Source: Paenibacillus profundus (GTDB taxonomy: Bacteria; Bacillota; Bacilli; Paenibacillales; Paenibacillaceae). Taken from it: DNA of 64,000 bases. Made by a program: the position numbers and the translations under genes. Under the pieces are notes generated by a model, which had not been told where the DNA came from, did no database searches, and saw only the letters and a program-made list of their open reading frames with translations. The stretch covers positions 63,425 through 127,424 of the forward strand of contig NZ_JAJNBZ010000011.1 in assembly GCF_021369635.1 (NCBI RefSeq), in the 5' to 3' direction. The first letter of the stretch is position 1. Each line of letters opens with the position of its first letter. This document shows, one piece after another, positions 1 through 8,526 of the stretch.

Positions 1-3
1 GCC

Positions 4-1230
4 GTGAACAAGCTATTTCCCAGATTGCGTTCATTATTGCAGGAAAGCGGTATCAGTGTCTCACTCTCTCATGAACTTCCTTATACCCCAATGGTTAATG
101 ACTGGGTCATTACGATGAACAGGGAGGAAGTTGCAGGCAGGAACAATACGATTGTTGTCTCGGTTCATGACCATGCAGTGTCCGGATTCAAATATAGCAA
201 AGAAGTCTTGATTCCCGAAAGTACAGGCAAGCCAGACTTGATAAACAAAAACAGTCTTTTATATAAAACGGCTCCCCTATACTTATTCATATATATTGCG
301 AAGACGGTATTCGGGTTGTCGAAACATACGTTTACCCTGAACAAAGAGGGGCGCTTTTTTGAACAAGATCTTGCGCCAAACCATCTCTATGATACAGTCC
401 CTCATCTGAATGTCCAAACGATAAATGAAGCCAAGGACAAGCTGGATGATATCAATGGGTTTGAAACGTTCATTGCCAAAAATATATTGCCTTTAAAAAT
501 ATCAGGACATCTGGATGCATATTCAGATTTGGTTCAGGTAGGGTTCACAACATATGGGATACAGCATAAGGAAAGCGAGTACGGTTATGTATATGCGGGA
601 ACGGATTATCCTCTGACGGCATTCACAGCTATTAAAAGAGGGCTTAGACATCACTTTCATACACAGGTATCAAAAGATTGGCTCGTGACGGATGCGGAAA
701 ATTATTATTATGACAAGGTTTTATATTTATTGAATCATTTTGATGAACCTTTCCATATTATCGAGTTAGATCGAAATAAATTGGATACTTCATCATTAAC
801 TGTTATTTATGGAAAGAGATTGAATATAGAATATAACGTATTTTTAAAAGTCCACCATCTATCTTCTGCAGCCATTGTTTATTTATATATGCCAAGCGAG
901 AACCGTTATTACACGGATGGCAACAAAACAAGTGAAATCAAAGAAAAAATAGACGAAATTTTTATAAATTATGTCGTTAAGCAATGTAATCCGGAAGCTG
1001 ATTTTTCCGGCATGCTGCATGTCCTTGAATCCATTGAACTCGAAGCAGAGCCGCCGCGATATGATCGGCCTGGCTTCATACATCATGATAGGCAGCGATT
1101 TATAGAAAAATCATTGGGCTTATTTAAAAAGTATAATATTAGATATGAGGAAAGAGCTTGGAGATACGAGGAGGAGTTAAAGGACGCTAACTTGCTTGTC
1201 AGAAAAATTATGGTTGGTGAATATTCATGA
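4..1230 (+). CDS. TOMM-cluster protein of unknown function (possibly 5'-truncated)
   Basis: The open frame gives 408 residues from a GTG at position 4, but only three bases precede it and no ribosome binding site is visible, so the real start may lie outside the window. Its TGA overlaps the ATG of the YcaO gene by four bases, so it is translationally coupled to the cyclodehydratase and very likely a subunit of the same azoline-forming machinery. I see no CxxC zinc motif, signal peptide or membrane segment. A stretch near residues 160-215 (ILPLKIS, then GYVYAGTDYPLTAFTAIKRG) and the tail (LLVRKIMVGE) faintly recall parts of YcaO or thiazole-bacteriocin maturation proteins. That resemblance is weak, and the function should be treated as unknown. 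The gene is AT-rich, like the rest of this cluster. Confidence 0.6.
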   Translation: MNKLFPRLRSLLQESGISVSLSHELPYTPMVNDWVITMNREEVAGRNNTIVVSVHDHAVSGFKYSKEVLIPESTGKPDLINKNSLLYKTAPLYLFIYIAKTVFGLSKHTFTLNKEGRFFEQDLAPNHLYDTVPHLNVQTINEAKDKLDDINGFETFIAKNILPLKISGHLDAYSDLVQVGFTTYGIQHKESEYGYVYAGTDYPLTAFTAIKRGLRHHFHTQVSKDWLVTDAENYYYDKVLYLLNHFDEPFHIIELDRNKLDTSSLTVIYGKRLNIEYNVFLKVHHLSSAAIVYLYMPSENRYYTDGNKTSEIKEKIDEIFINYVVKQCNPEADFSGMLHVLESIELEAEPPRYDRPGFIHHDRQRFIEKSLGLFKKYNIRYEERAWRYEEELKDANLLVRKIMVGEYS

Positions 1231-2957
1231 TCAAGGAAAGGAAACGAATTACAATTGAACGGATCCAGCATTATATCGTTATCGCAAGCGAAAGTCATGC
1301 TCATGGATGTATCCATTGCATCAAAAGCCGCATGATTGATAATCAATTCTTAAGCCCGAAGCGGATAGAAACCTCCTTCATCGCTGTTAATAAGCTGGAT
1401 TACAGTATGGTGGCGGAACTGAAAAATCAATTTTCCGAACTACATCCAGATGTTTATTTTACATATAATTTATTTACGAAGGAAATAAGGAAAAGCCTAA
1501 TGTTGAAATATCCGCAGTGTGAGCAGTGCGGAGAGACGGAAACGGTTCAAAAGCTAGAAGAATGCAAAATTGAATCTGCAAGCATTCCTATCGGTTCTGA
1601 TTACCGGGAAAAGCATTTCAACGAAATCGTAACAGGGCTGAAGCAAAATGCGGCCTCTCTCATCCACCCGGAAACGGGTTGGTTCAAAAATCATTATCGT
1701 TCCGTAACGGACAGCATGCCTTTAATTGCGCTGGACGGATATTTGAGCAAAGTCAATTATGATTCATATGGAAGAAATTACACATACAAACAAGCGTATT
1801 ACACGGCAGTGCTGGAAGGATTGGAACGGCATCAAGGAGTTGCCCCCTCTACCTATGCCCCTTGCCGTGCGAGCGAGAACACCCTGCTGGAAGAAAACAA
1901 ATCATTCATATCGCTTGACAGATACATCCATTTCGAAAGCAATCAGTATAACAATCCGGAATTTCGCTTTGACAAGTACGAACAGGACGATTCCATTCTG
2001 TGGAGATATGTTTATTCCTTTACACAGGACAGATATATGCTGGCTCCTGAACAAATCATCTATTTCTCAAACCATCATTTTTATAAAGAAAATATGGAGA
2101 AGCGTTATCTTCCGGACAGTTCTAACGGTATCGCATTAGGCTCCAATATTGATGAAGCCTCTATATATGGTCTGTTTGAACTTATTGAGCGAGATGCCTT
2201 TATGGTTTATTGGTTTTCACGTTCGACCCCGACGAAGCTGGAGAATATAGAACGTGTCAATCATACGGCCATTCAACTGATTTTAGCTTATCTGGACTTT
2301 ATCGGATATGATGTGCATCTATATGATATTACGTTGGAAAGCAAGGTTCCTACATACTGGGTTCTGCTCGAACTAAGAGATAAAACAAATACGGACAAAA
2401 TGGCATTTTACACTGCTGCAGGCGCAAATATTGATCCATTGAAAGCGATAGAATCTGCTTTAATAGAAGCTTCCACCTCAATAAAGGCTTTTTTGGTATT
2501 TAGGGAAAGAAGATATAAAAATAAAGATGTGGACGCGATGATTACGAATTTTAACAACGTCAAATTTTTAGAGGATCATTTATTTTTATATTCTTCTTCC
2601 AAGATGGAATACGCCCTGTCCTTTGCTTTGCATAGCTCTATAAAGATCGATGCCGCCGCATCGATATCCAAACATGATTTCTACAGCCAAGCAACGACCC
2701 AAAGGGAATTGTTACATCAGATTATCGCCTGTATGAAGCCTTATCATGATGAAATTTTACAAGCTAACTTGACAAGCGAACCGTTAAAGCGGCTAGGTTT
2801 TAATTGCGTCAAAATATCAGTTCCAACCATGCAAAATATTAGTTTTGGTTACGAACAACAAAATGTGAATAAAAGCAGAATAAAACAAGGCGTCAAAATC
2901 AATCAATTGGATGGCGATCCGGACCAAATTAATCCACATCCGCATCCTTTTCCATGA
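1227..2957 (+). CDS. YcaO-type azoline cyclodehydratase with N-terminal zinc segment
   Basis: This 576-residue protein should activate backbone amides of a precursor peptide with ATP and cyclise Cys/Ser/Thr to azolines. The YcaO core fills roughly residues 160-576 and shows the nucleotide-binding signatures EGLERHQG, SNGIALGSN followed by GLFELIERDAF, and ALIEAS. The C-terminus ends in a proline-rich PHPHPFP tail, the PxPxP-like ending typical of azoline-forming YcaO proteins. Before the core, C28/C31 and C98/C101 form two CxxC pairs like the zinc tetrathiolate at the end of ThiF-like partner proteins. The gene therefore looks like a fusion of the end of a C protein to the D protein. The start overlaps the upstream gene (ATGA). 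The family call is secure; the exact product class is not. Confidence 0.9.
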   Translation: MIKERKRITIERIQHYIVIASESHAHGCIHCIKSRMIDNQFLSPKRIETSFIAVNKLDYSMVAELKNQFSELHPDVYFTYNLFTKEIRKSLMLKYPQCEQCGETETVQKLEECKIESASIPIGSDYREKHFNEIVTGLKQNAASLIHPETGWFKNHYRSVTDSMPLIALDGYLSKVNYDSYGRNYTYKQAYYTAVLEGLERHQGVAPSTYAPCRASENTLLEENKSFISLDRYIHFESNQYNNPEFRFDKYEQDDSILWRYVYSFTQDRYMLAPEQIIYFSNHHFYKENMEKRYLPDSSNGIALGSNIDEASIYGLFELIERDAFMVYWFSRSTPTKLENIERVNHTAIQLILAYLDFIGYDVHLYDITLESKVPTYWVLLELRDKTNTDKMAFYTAAGANIDPLKAIESALIEASTSIKAFLVFRERRYKNKDVDAMITNFNNVKFLEDHLFLYSSSKMEYALSFALHSSIKIDAAASISKHDFYSQATTQRELLHQIIACMKPYHDEILQANLTSEPLKRLGFNCVKISVPTMQNISFGYEQQNVNKSRIKQGVKINQLDGDPDQINPHPHPFP

Positions 2958-2960
2958 AAG

Positions 2961-4292
2961 TTGGGACCTAATGAGATGATTAAGATGGAAATCGAATATT
3001 ATAAAAAGTACTCGAGCGACCGCTATAAAAACACGGAAACAAATTATTTGACCATTTTGACGCCTTTTCAAAAGGAATATGTAAAGAAGGCGAATCATCA
3101 TGCAGCCGCTCTTTTGCGAAGCAACCCGCTTATCGATTCTATCATCAATAATACAGTAAGAATTCGCAGATATGATATATTGAGCAGATATCAAGATCAC
3201 AATAATTCTCCCTCCGTAAGGAGTATGCATTCGTGCAATATTGTATTCATATATAACGGGAATGCGTATTTATATAGCATATATGAAGATGAGCTGCTAT
3301 GGATTGGCGGGGATATTGCATGTCGGCAGCAGGCTCGGAATAAAGTTTTTATTGTTGGCTTGAACGATGTTTTGAACCTGTCCCGATTTTATAGTGAATT
3401 TTGTTTGTATATTTCCAACTTGGATGCCGGCCATGTGCTATATAATATCAAACATGTTCTGGGTCATTTGTCCGTCGATTATTATCAATATTCGCATATC
3501 AATGGCAAACCGATTATGGATAAACTCTCGCTTGATCGCAGCAGTTATTATATCTCTTTTATGCTGGAGTTAGATGCGCCTGTTGTTCTTGACGATGAGC
3601 AGATGCCGGCCGATGCGGGCATAAGTTTTGATGTGCGATTGCAAAAAAAATTTGATGAGCTGGCGCCGACCACATATGTAAAACCTTTGTTAAAAGAGTA
3701 TGCGAATGAAAGCATCTCCGAGAAAAAATATATGGATCACAAGGAGATTGAATTTTTACCGCTCAGCGAGAAAGTCAGACGGAACTCAGCCCATACAATG
3801 GTTGGAAATTTCAACTTGGACGAAAGCTTCATCCATTTCCAAATCGAAGATGCCATGAAATTACTGAAGCAATCAGAAAAAATATTGAGTTCCCCTTTTG
3901 TTGAGTACTGTTTTTTGGCAAGAGAGAATGAGAATGTTTTGAGATTATACAGCATCACTGGAGAAACCTCCATTATTGAAGGTGACTTTTCAACCCTTAT
4001 GTTTGATGATCATAGATTTTTTGATTTGAAAACATATAAGGTGGTGTTCATCTGCTATTCCAAGACAGCTTCCATTTATGAAACTGGGCTGCGCAATCTG
4101 CTTATAACATGTGGAGAAATCATGCAAATAACGGCCCTCTATGCTTCCAGTGCGGGCTATTCCTTCAGACCCATGAAAAATCATAATGACCACTATATAA
4201 AACGCATATTGTCACTACATGATGAATATGAAGTGAACTACATCGGGGTGTTATGTAACTCTCCTGTTACTCAGATTAGTTTTGATATCTAA
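2961..4292 (+). CDS. SagB-like nitroreductase-fold dehydrogenase, large divergent form
   Basis: The frame runs 443 residues from a TTG at 2961; an ATG at 2976 (MIKMEIEYY) is an equally plausible start. The second half resembles SagB-type FMN dehydrogenases, which oxidise azolines to azoles: an Arg-rich RRNSAHTM segment near residue 270 and a C-terminal LLITCGEIMQITALYASSAG helix followed by a loop like the FMN-binding end of nitroreductases. The N-terminal half has no recognisable domain. The FMN-contact motifs are less canonical than in the smaller dehydrogenase at 5134-5856, so this copy may be a structural or docking partner rather than the active oxidase. It follows the YcaO gene by three bases, so it sits in the same operon. 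Confidence 0.6.
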   Translation: MGPNEMIKMEIEYYKKYSSDRYKNTETNYLTILTPFQKEYVKKANHHAAALLRSNPLIDSIINNTVRIRRYDILSRYQDHNNSPSVRSMHSCNIVFIYNGNAYLYSIYEDELLWIGGDIACRQQARNKVFIVGLNDVLNLSRFYSEFCLYISNLDAGHVLYNIKHVLGHLSVDYYQYSHINGKPIMDKLSLDRSSYYISFMLELDAPVVLDDEQMPADAGISFDVRLQKKFDELAPTTYVKPLLKEYANESISEKKYMDHKEIEFLPLSEKVRRNSAHTMVGNFNLDESFIHFQIEDAMKLLKQSEKILSSPFVEYCFLARENENVLRLYSITGETSIIEGDFSTLMFDDHRFFDLKTYKVVFICYSKTASIYETGLRNLLITCGEIMQITALYASSAGYSFRPMKNHNDHYIKRILSLHDEYEVNYIGVLCNSPVTQISFDI

Positions 4293-4312
4293 ATGTTAAA
4301 GGTTGTGAACGT

Positions 4313-5134
4313 ATGTGGCACTCACTGCATGGATTTATCCACGACTTTAACTCGTTGGATAAGTACATGTCCAGTACCTTCAATGATTTTTTACAAAAAA
4401 ACAATGCTTACATGAAACATTTTTTTTATATAAGATACTGGCTGGGCGGGCCTCATATTCGATTGCGCTTTACTTGTTATCGTGAGGAGGATTATGCGGC
4501 CGTCAAAGACCATTTTCAACAGTCCATCACCGAATTCATCGCCGGAAATGACATTTCGCTTATTGACTACGATTCTTTTTATAAGGATTCCATGCTGCAA
4601 AATGAAAATATTGAGCATACCTATTGGTGCGAACATGGGTCAGTGCAAGAAATAGCCTATATACCTGAATATGATAGATATGGCGGGGAAGCGCATATCG
4701 CTCGGTCTGAGCGCATCTTTATGGAGAGCAGCAAACTTGCTTGTTCCATTAATACATTGGATTATCGAAAAAGAATTGTTGTCGGGCTTGACTTGATATA
4801 TTTGACTTTCAAGTTATTCGACTATTCAGCAGAGGCATACAAGCATTACTCCGAAATATGGGCGGGCTATACTGCGGAATCAAACATCATTCATCTCTAT
4901 CATCCCGTTTTCACTAAAAGATTGGCCCATTTATCGACTTATGATTTTTCGCATAAGACGATATATGATGACTATTTCCTCACATTGAAAGAGAATATAT
5001 ACGACCAGGGGGATTTTGCATTAATCGCTTCACATATACATATGACCAATAACCGATTGGGCATCCATCCTGAATTCGAATACATGATGTCGGATTTCAT
5101 CTATCACGATAGTGCTGGATCCATTCCGGTATAA
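4313..5134 (+). CDS. SpaB_C / thiopeptide-type bacteriocin biosynthesis protein
   Basis: This 273-residue protein matches the stand-alone C-terminal domain of class I lanthipeptide dehydratases. Visible marks are FFYIRYWLGGPHIRLRF near residue 37, a YIPEYDRYGGEAHI segment near 115, and IHMTNNRLGI near 240 (the HMxxNRxG motif). Members of this family either eliminate glutamate from glutamylated Ser/Thr to give dehydroamino acids, or catalyse the [4+2] pyridine-forming step of thiopeptides. No glutamylating partner lies in the window; one could lie to the left. The length, about 270 residues, fits split elimination domains as well as pyridine synthases. A start at ATG 4313 is preceded by AAAGG. 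Its presence beside YcaO and SagB points to a goadsporin-like or thiopeptide-like product rather than a plain linear azole peptide. Confidence 0.82.
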   Translation: MWHSLHGFIHDFNSLDKYMSSTFNDFLQKNNAYMKHFFYIRYWLGGPHIRLRFTCYREEDYAAVKDHFQQSITEFIAGNDISLIDYDSFYKDSMLQNENIEHTYWCEHGSVQEIAYIPEYDRYGGEAHIARSERIFMESSKLACSINTLDYRKRIVVGLDLIYLTFKLFDYSAEAYKHYSEIWAGYTAESNIIHLYHPVFTKRLAHLSTYDFSHKTIYDDYFLTLKENIYDQGDFALIASHIHMTNNRLGIHPEFEYMMSDFIYHDSAGSIPV

Positions 5135-5856
5135 TGGAGGGGATTACCATTGCAAAGGAATATTTATGGGACTTAGAAAATGACAGAAGTTTATTGAGGA
5201 GATTTTATCACAAAAATTCGAATAGTACGAAAGAATTCAGTTCGGTCAATTTGAAAAACTTGAGAAGCACGAAATCATGGGAAATTAAACCTGGAATTAC
5301 CCTCCCCTCTTTTACGGCAGAAAGCGAATTTGAACAATTATTGAGAAAAAGGAGGACACGAAGGTTTCAGAGTAAAAATACCATTGATATCGTATTTATA
5401 GCGAAGTTATTGCAATTTTGTGCCGGAATAACGGATCATAACCATAACCTGTTTAGTTACCCTTCACCAGGAGCTTTATATCCCTGCACATTATTTATCT
5501 CCATGAATACCTCACAGCACGATTACGTCTATCGATATAATCCTTACATGCACACCTTAGAAGAATATGCATTGGACCAAGCAAAAAGTATAAACAACGT
5601 TATTTTAGACGAAGAATTAAAAAAGTTTCCGTTAAAACTGTATTTCTCCAGCGATTATCAGCTGTTGGAAGAAAAGTACGGTGAATTGTCTTATCGCTTG
5701 TTATGTCAAGAAATCGGCCACATCGCGCAAAATATATCGCTCTATTGCGAACATAAAAACTTCAACTCGGTTTGTATTGGCGGCTTCGTAGAAAGTGTGT
5801 TCCAATCCGTCGTGGATGATAAATACGATTTGCATTATGTGATGGTAGTGGGGTAA
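5134..5856 (+). CDS. SagB-type azoline dehydrogenase (FMN)
   Basis: This is a compact 240-residue nitroreductase-fold enzyme, predicted to use FMN to oxidise thiazolines/oxazolines to thiazoles/oxazoles. Landmarks are RKRRTRRF near residue 72, YPSPGALYPC near 109 (phosphate/FMN contact), and KYGELSYRLLCQEIGHIAQN near 180. The last stretch carries the Lys-Tyr pair known to matter for catalysis in this family and the GHxxQN helix. The ATG at 5134 overlaps the stop of the preceding gene by one base. A GGAGGGG lies just inside the reading frame, so a downstream start is conceivable. It is much more canonical than the 443-residue relative two genes upstream, so I expect this to be the working oxidase of the cluster. 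Confidence 0.88.
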   Translation: MEGITIAKEYLWDLENDRSLLRRFYHKNSNSTKEFSSVNLKNLRSTKSWEIKPGITLPSFTAESEFEQLLRKRRTRRFQSKNTIDIVFIAKLLQFCAGITDHNHNLFSYPSPGALYPCTLFISMNTSQHDYVYRYNPYMHTLEEYALDQAKSINNVILDEELKKFPLKLYFSSDYQLLEEKYGELSYRLLCQEIGHIAQNISLYCEHKNFNSVCIGGFVESVFQSVVDDKYDLHYVMVVG

Positions 5857-5860
5857 TCGC

Positions 5861-6709
5861 ATGTATTTCATACTCAAAACGGTTTATGATATCGAGTTCA
5901 CTGACAGGCTGACTTTTACACATCTGATCAGTGACAACCACATTTTTATTGATATCCATCAAAACTTGAATGTGGCTGAGCTCATGAAGCTGTTGAAAAA
6001 TGGCATTCCTATTGCTCAGCGCATGGATACCATCGAAGAAAAGATTGCTGTGAATATTTTCAAAAATACGAAACATGCATTTGAAGTCGTGCACGACAGG
6101 AGCGGCCTGCACAAAGTCATCAATATACGCTCGGTACTGCATACAGCCCTGCACTCTGGAGTAACGAAAGAATCGCTAACATCATATATCGATCATTTTG
6201 ATTCGCCGGACATCGTATGGATCGATAATTCAGACCATGCCATGCTGGATTTCTTCCATGCGGAGGGAATTACAAACATTCAGAGAATAACGGTGCAGGA
6301 TTTGAATGCTGAACCAGTTTGTGATGCCGGGAAAATTATATTGCTGGATGATCAGTTCGCAAATGAAATCTCCTTTCAAAGGAACCATATCTATGTATTG
6401 TACTCCTTGGATAAACTGCAAGCAGGTCCTATCTTGATTCCCGAGGTATCGGCATGTGTGGATTGCTACCTGAAAATCCGCACTGAGCCCGATGCCGCTA
6501 GTGCTCATTATTGGCCTGCGTATTACCGGACATTTATTTACAATCTTTTGGTAAATACGATTTACTATTTGAAAAACGATTTGTTTAAAGGTCTCTATAA
6601 TGATGTTGGCTTACCTATAAAGAAGTATTTCACATTGGCACACCCTCATTTACACATGGAAGTCACCAATGTCTATAAAGATATGACTTGTGGAACATGC
6701 ATGAAGTAA
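5861..6709 (+). CDS. ThiF-like TOMM partner / leader-binding protein (C-protein type)
   Basis: This 282-residue protein has the tail of a ThiF/E1-like TOMM C protein: an AGPILIPEVSACVDC segment and a terminal CGTC. C199, C202, C277 and C280 would make the structural zinc tetrathiolate. The middle part (IVWIDNSDH, IILLDDQ) reads like a worn Rossmann segment without an ATP-binding glycine loop, as expected for catalytically inert C proteins that bind the leader peptide and stimulate YcaO. The ATG at 5861 follows GGGG at good spacing, four bases after the previous stop. Together with the CxxC pairs fused to the YcaO protein, the cluster encodes two such zinc segments, which is unusual. Identification rests on the cysteine pattern and context. 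Confidence 0.7.
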   Translation: MYFILKTVYDIEFTDRLTFTHLISDNHIFIDIHQNLNVAELMKLLKNGIPIAQRMDTIEEKIAVNIFKNTKHAFEVVHDRSGLHKVINIRSVLHTALHSGVTKESLTSYIDHFDSPDIVWIDNSDHAMLDFFHAEGITNIQRITVQDLNAEPVCDAGKIILLDDQFANEISFQRNHIYVLYSLDKLQAGPILIPEVSACVDCYLKIRTEPDAASAHYWPAYYRTFIYNLLVNTIYYLKNDLFKGLYNDVGLPIKKYFTLAHPHLHMEVTNVYKDMTCGTCMK

Positions 6710-6738
6710 ACTGAGCACGGATAAGGAGGAGAACAACA

Positions 6739-7635
6739 TTGATTACTGTTAAATCGGTAAGTAAAAAATACGGAGACAAATTGGCTTTGGATCATATCAA
6801 TTTACATGTGAATGAGGGGGAAATATATGCGATACTAGGTCACAATGGCGCAGGTAAGACGACCCTAATTAAATGCATAATGGATTTAATCCAATATGAA
6901 GGTGACATTGCATATTCATTTGACCGGGCTAATTTGTATCACCATATCAGTTTGCAAATGCAAACGTCTGTGTTTGAAGAAGGCGTAAGAGTCATGGATA
7001 TTTGCAAATTATACAAAGACATACTGAATAGCAAAGTAAACATTAAGGAATTGTTGCAGCACTTCGATCTTGAGGAGCATAGCAAGTCCGAAGTAAATAA
7101 GCTGTCCGGAGGTCAGAAACAGAAGCTGTCCATATTATTGACGTTGATCAATGAGCCCAAAGTTATTATCTTCGATGAGCTGACCACGGGTTTGGATGTG
7201 ATGTCAAGAAGGAAAACATGGAATTTATTGAAAGACATAAACAAAGAAAAAGGAATAACACTCATTTTGACGAGTCACTTCTTGGATGAAGTCGAATATC
7301 TCGCCGATAAAGTCATTATTTTAGAAAGAGGAAAAGAGTCGGTATCCGGAAGTGTGGATGAGATTATTGAAAATTGCTTTGGAGACAGGAAGAAAATAAG
7401 TTTTAGTTATAAGAGTTCCGCCGAAGAAAAGGAAGACTTCACCTTCTCGTATCAGATAGATGAGAATGGGAAATACATCGTAGAGTACGATGCACAAGAT
7501 GAATCAAAGATTTTTAATGAGATTTCGCAAAAAGGCGGGTACGATATCAATATGAACCGTTTCTCCTTTGAAGATGCTTTTCTGAAGATTCTTGGGTATA
7601 AGATGACAGAGAAAGGGGAAATAAAAGATGCGTAA
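6739..7635 (+). CDS. ABC transporter ATP-binding protein (RiPP export/immunity)
   Basis: This 298-residue ABC ATPase starts at TTG 6739 behind an AAGGAGG site. The Walker A is GHNGAGKTT near residue 36, the signature LSGGQKQK near 128, the Walker B IIFDELTTGLD near 148, and the H-loop follows at TSHFLDE. The C-terminal ~80 residues form the extension seen in drug and bacteriocin exporter ATPases. It overlaps the permease gene by eight bases, so the two make a CcmA/YxlF-type ABC-2 exporter. Its position at the end of the azole-peptide genes suggests export of the mature product or self-protection; which one cannot be read from sequence. Confidence 0.9.
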   Translation: MITVKSVSKKYGDKLALDHINLHVNEGEIYAILGHNGAGKTTLIKCIMDLIQYEGDIAYSFDRANLYHHISLQMQTSVFEEGVRVMDICKLYKDILNSKVNIKELLQHFDLEEHSKSEVNKLSGGQKQKLSILLTLINEPKVIIFDELTTGLDVMSRRKTWNLLKDINKEKGITLILTSHFLDEVEYLADKVIILERGKESVSGSVDEIIENCFGDRKKISFSYKSSAEEKEDFTFSYQIDENGKYIVEYDAQDESKIFNEISQKGGYDINMNRFSFEDAFLKILGYKMTEKGEIKDA

Positions 7636-8395
7636 ATTATATATATTCTCCAAATTCCAAACCAACCTGCTTCTAAGAAATTTCAAAACAACGATTGTTG
7701 GCTTTTTATTGCCCGTTATCATGTTCTTCATATTTAGCAATATGCTGGCAGAATTGGAAGTCCCGAATACAGGAAGAACCATAGTGGATTACTTAATCCC
7801 CGCATTTATACCCATTATCATCATTAATGCAGTCATTGTCATCTATGGACAATATTATATTTTATATAAAGAACAAGGAAATTTGTTGAAGTACAAATTA
7901 CTCGGCTTGAATACATTCAGCACTTCATTTGGTATCTTTTTAGCAACTCTCATTTTTCAAATCATCGCTACCTTGTTTTTAGTCATATTCGGTGTCGCGA
8001 CAAAAGGAGTGACGGTTCCTTACGAAAACGTCCTTTCTGTTATTTTTATGGTGCTCTTAATTAACCTATATCAGTTTGCCATTGTTGTTTTTACTACTTC
8101 GGTTATTCAAAAAAGCACGACTTATCAATCGATATCCCTCATTATATTTTACATCCAAATATTTTTAGGGGGTTTAACGTTTCCTCCTGAAATGTTCCCC
8201 GGTTTCATAAGGGAGATCGTATATATTTTTAATCCAATCATATACGGCTTGGTCGCAATGAGGGGGATATGGACGGAAGGGTTAAGTATTTTGAATTACT
8301 CGCAGGAAGTTATGATTTTATCACTCGTAACAATAGGTTTGATTGCAATCGGAATATTTATTTCAAAGAAACGCGAAAAAACACAATATCAATGA
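7628..8395 (+). CDS. ABC-2 type transporter permease
   Basis: This 255-residue membrane protein has six hydrophobic segments in the ABC-2 arrangement: one near residues 22-45, then a short loop and five more. The last is followed by the basic tail SKKREKTQYQ. It is translated from an ATG that lies inside the end of the ATPase gene. The pair would act as a homodimeric half-channel with the ATPase of 6739-7635. It is the last gene before a strong terminator, which marks the 3' end of the biosynthetic operon. Substrate assignment to the azole peptide is inferred from position only. Confidence 0.88.
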   Translation: MRKLYIFSKFQTNLLLRNFKTTIVGFLLPVIMFFIFSNMLAELEVPNTGRTIVDYLIPAFIPIIIINAVIVIYGQYYILYKEQGNLLKYKLLGLNTFSTSFGIFLATLIFQIIATLFLVIFGVATKGVTVPYENVLSVIFMVLLINLYQFAIVVFTTSVIQKSTTYQSISLIIFYIQIFLGGLTFPPEMFPGFIREIVYIFNPIIYGLVAMRGIWTEGLSILNYSQEVMILSLVTIGLIAIGIFISKKREKTQYQ

Positions 8396-8415
8396 AGTTG
8401 AGCAATGACAGATGG

Positions 8416-8457
8416 CAAGGGGAAAGATCCGGAATCCGGCTCTCCCCTTGTCTTTTT
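8416..8457 (+). terminator. Rho-independent terminator ending the RiPP operon
   Basis: The arms CAAGGGGAAAGATCCGG and CCGGCTCTCCCCTTG form a long GC-rich hairpin with an AAT loop, followed by TCTTTTT. It lies 21 bases after the permease stop and separates this operon from the convergent gene at 8527. Confidence 0.9.
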
Positions 8458-8526
8458 GATTAGATGTCTCCCAGCTCCCTCACGGCAACAACCGCTCAAT
8501 TGCACGATCACTGCCGGACAGACCGG

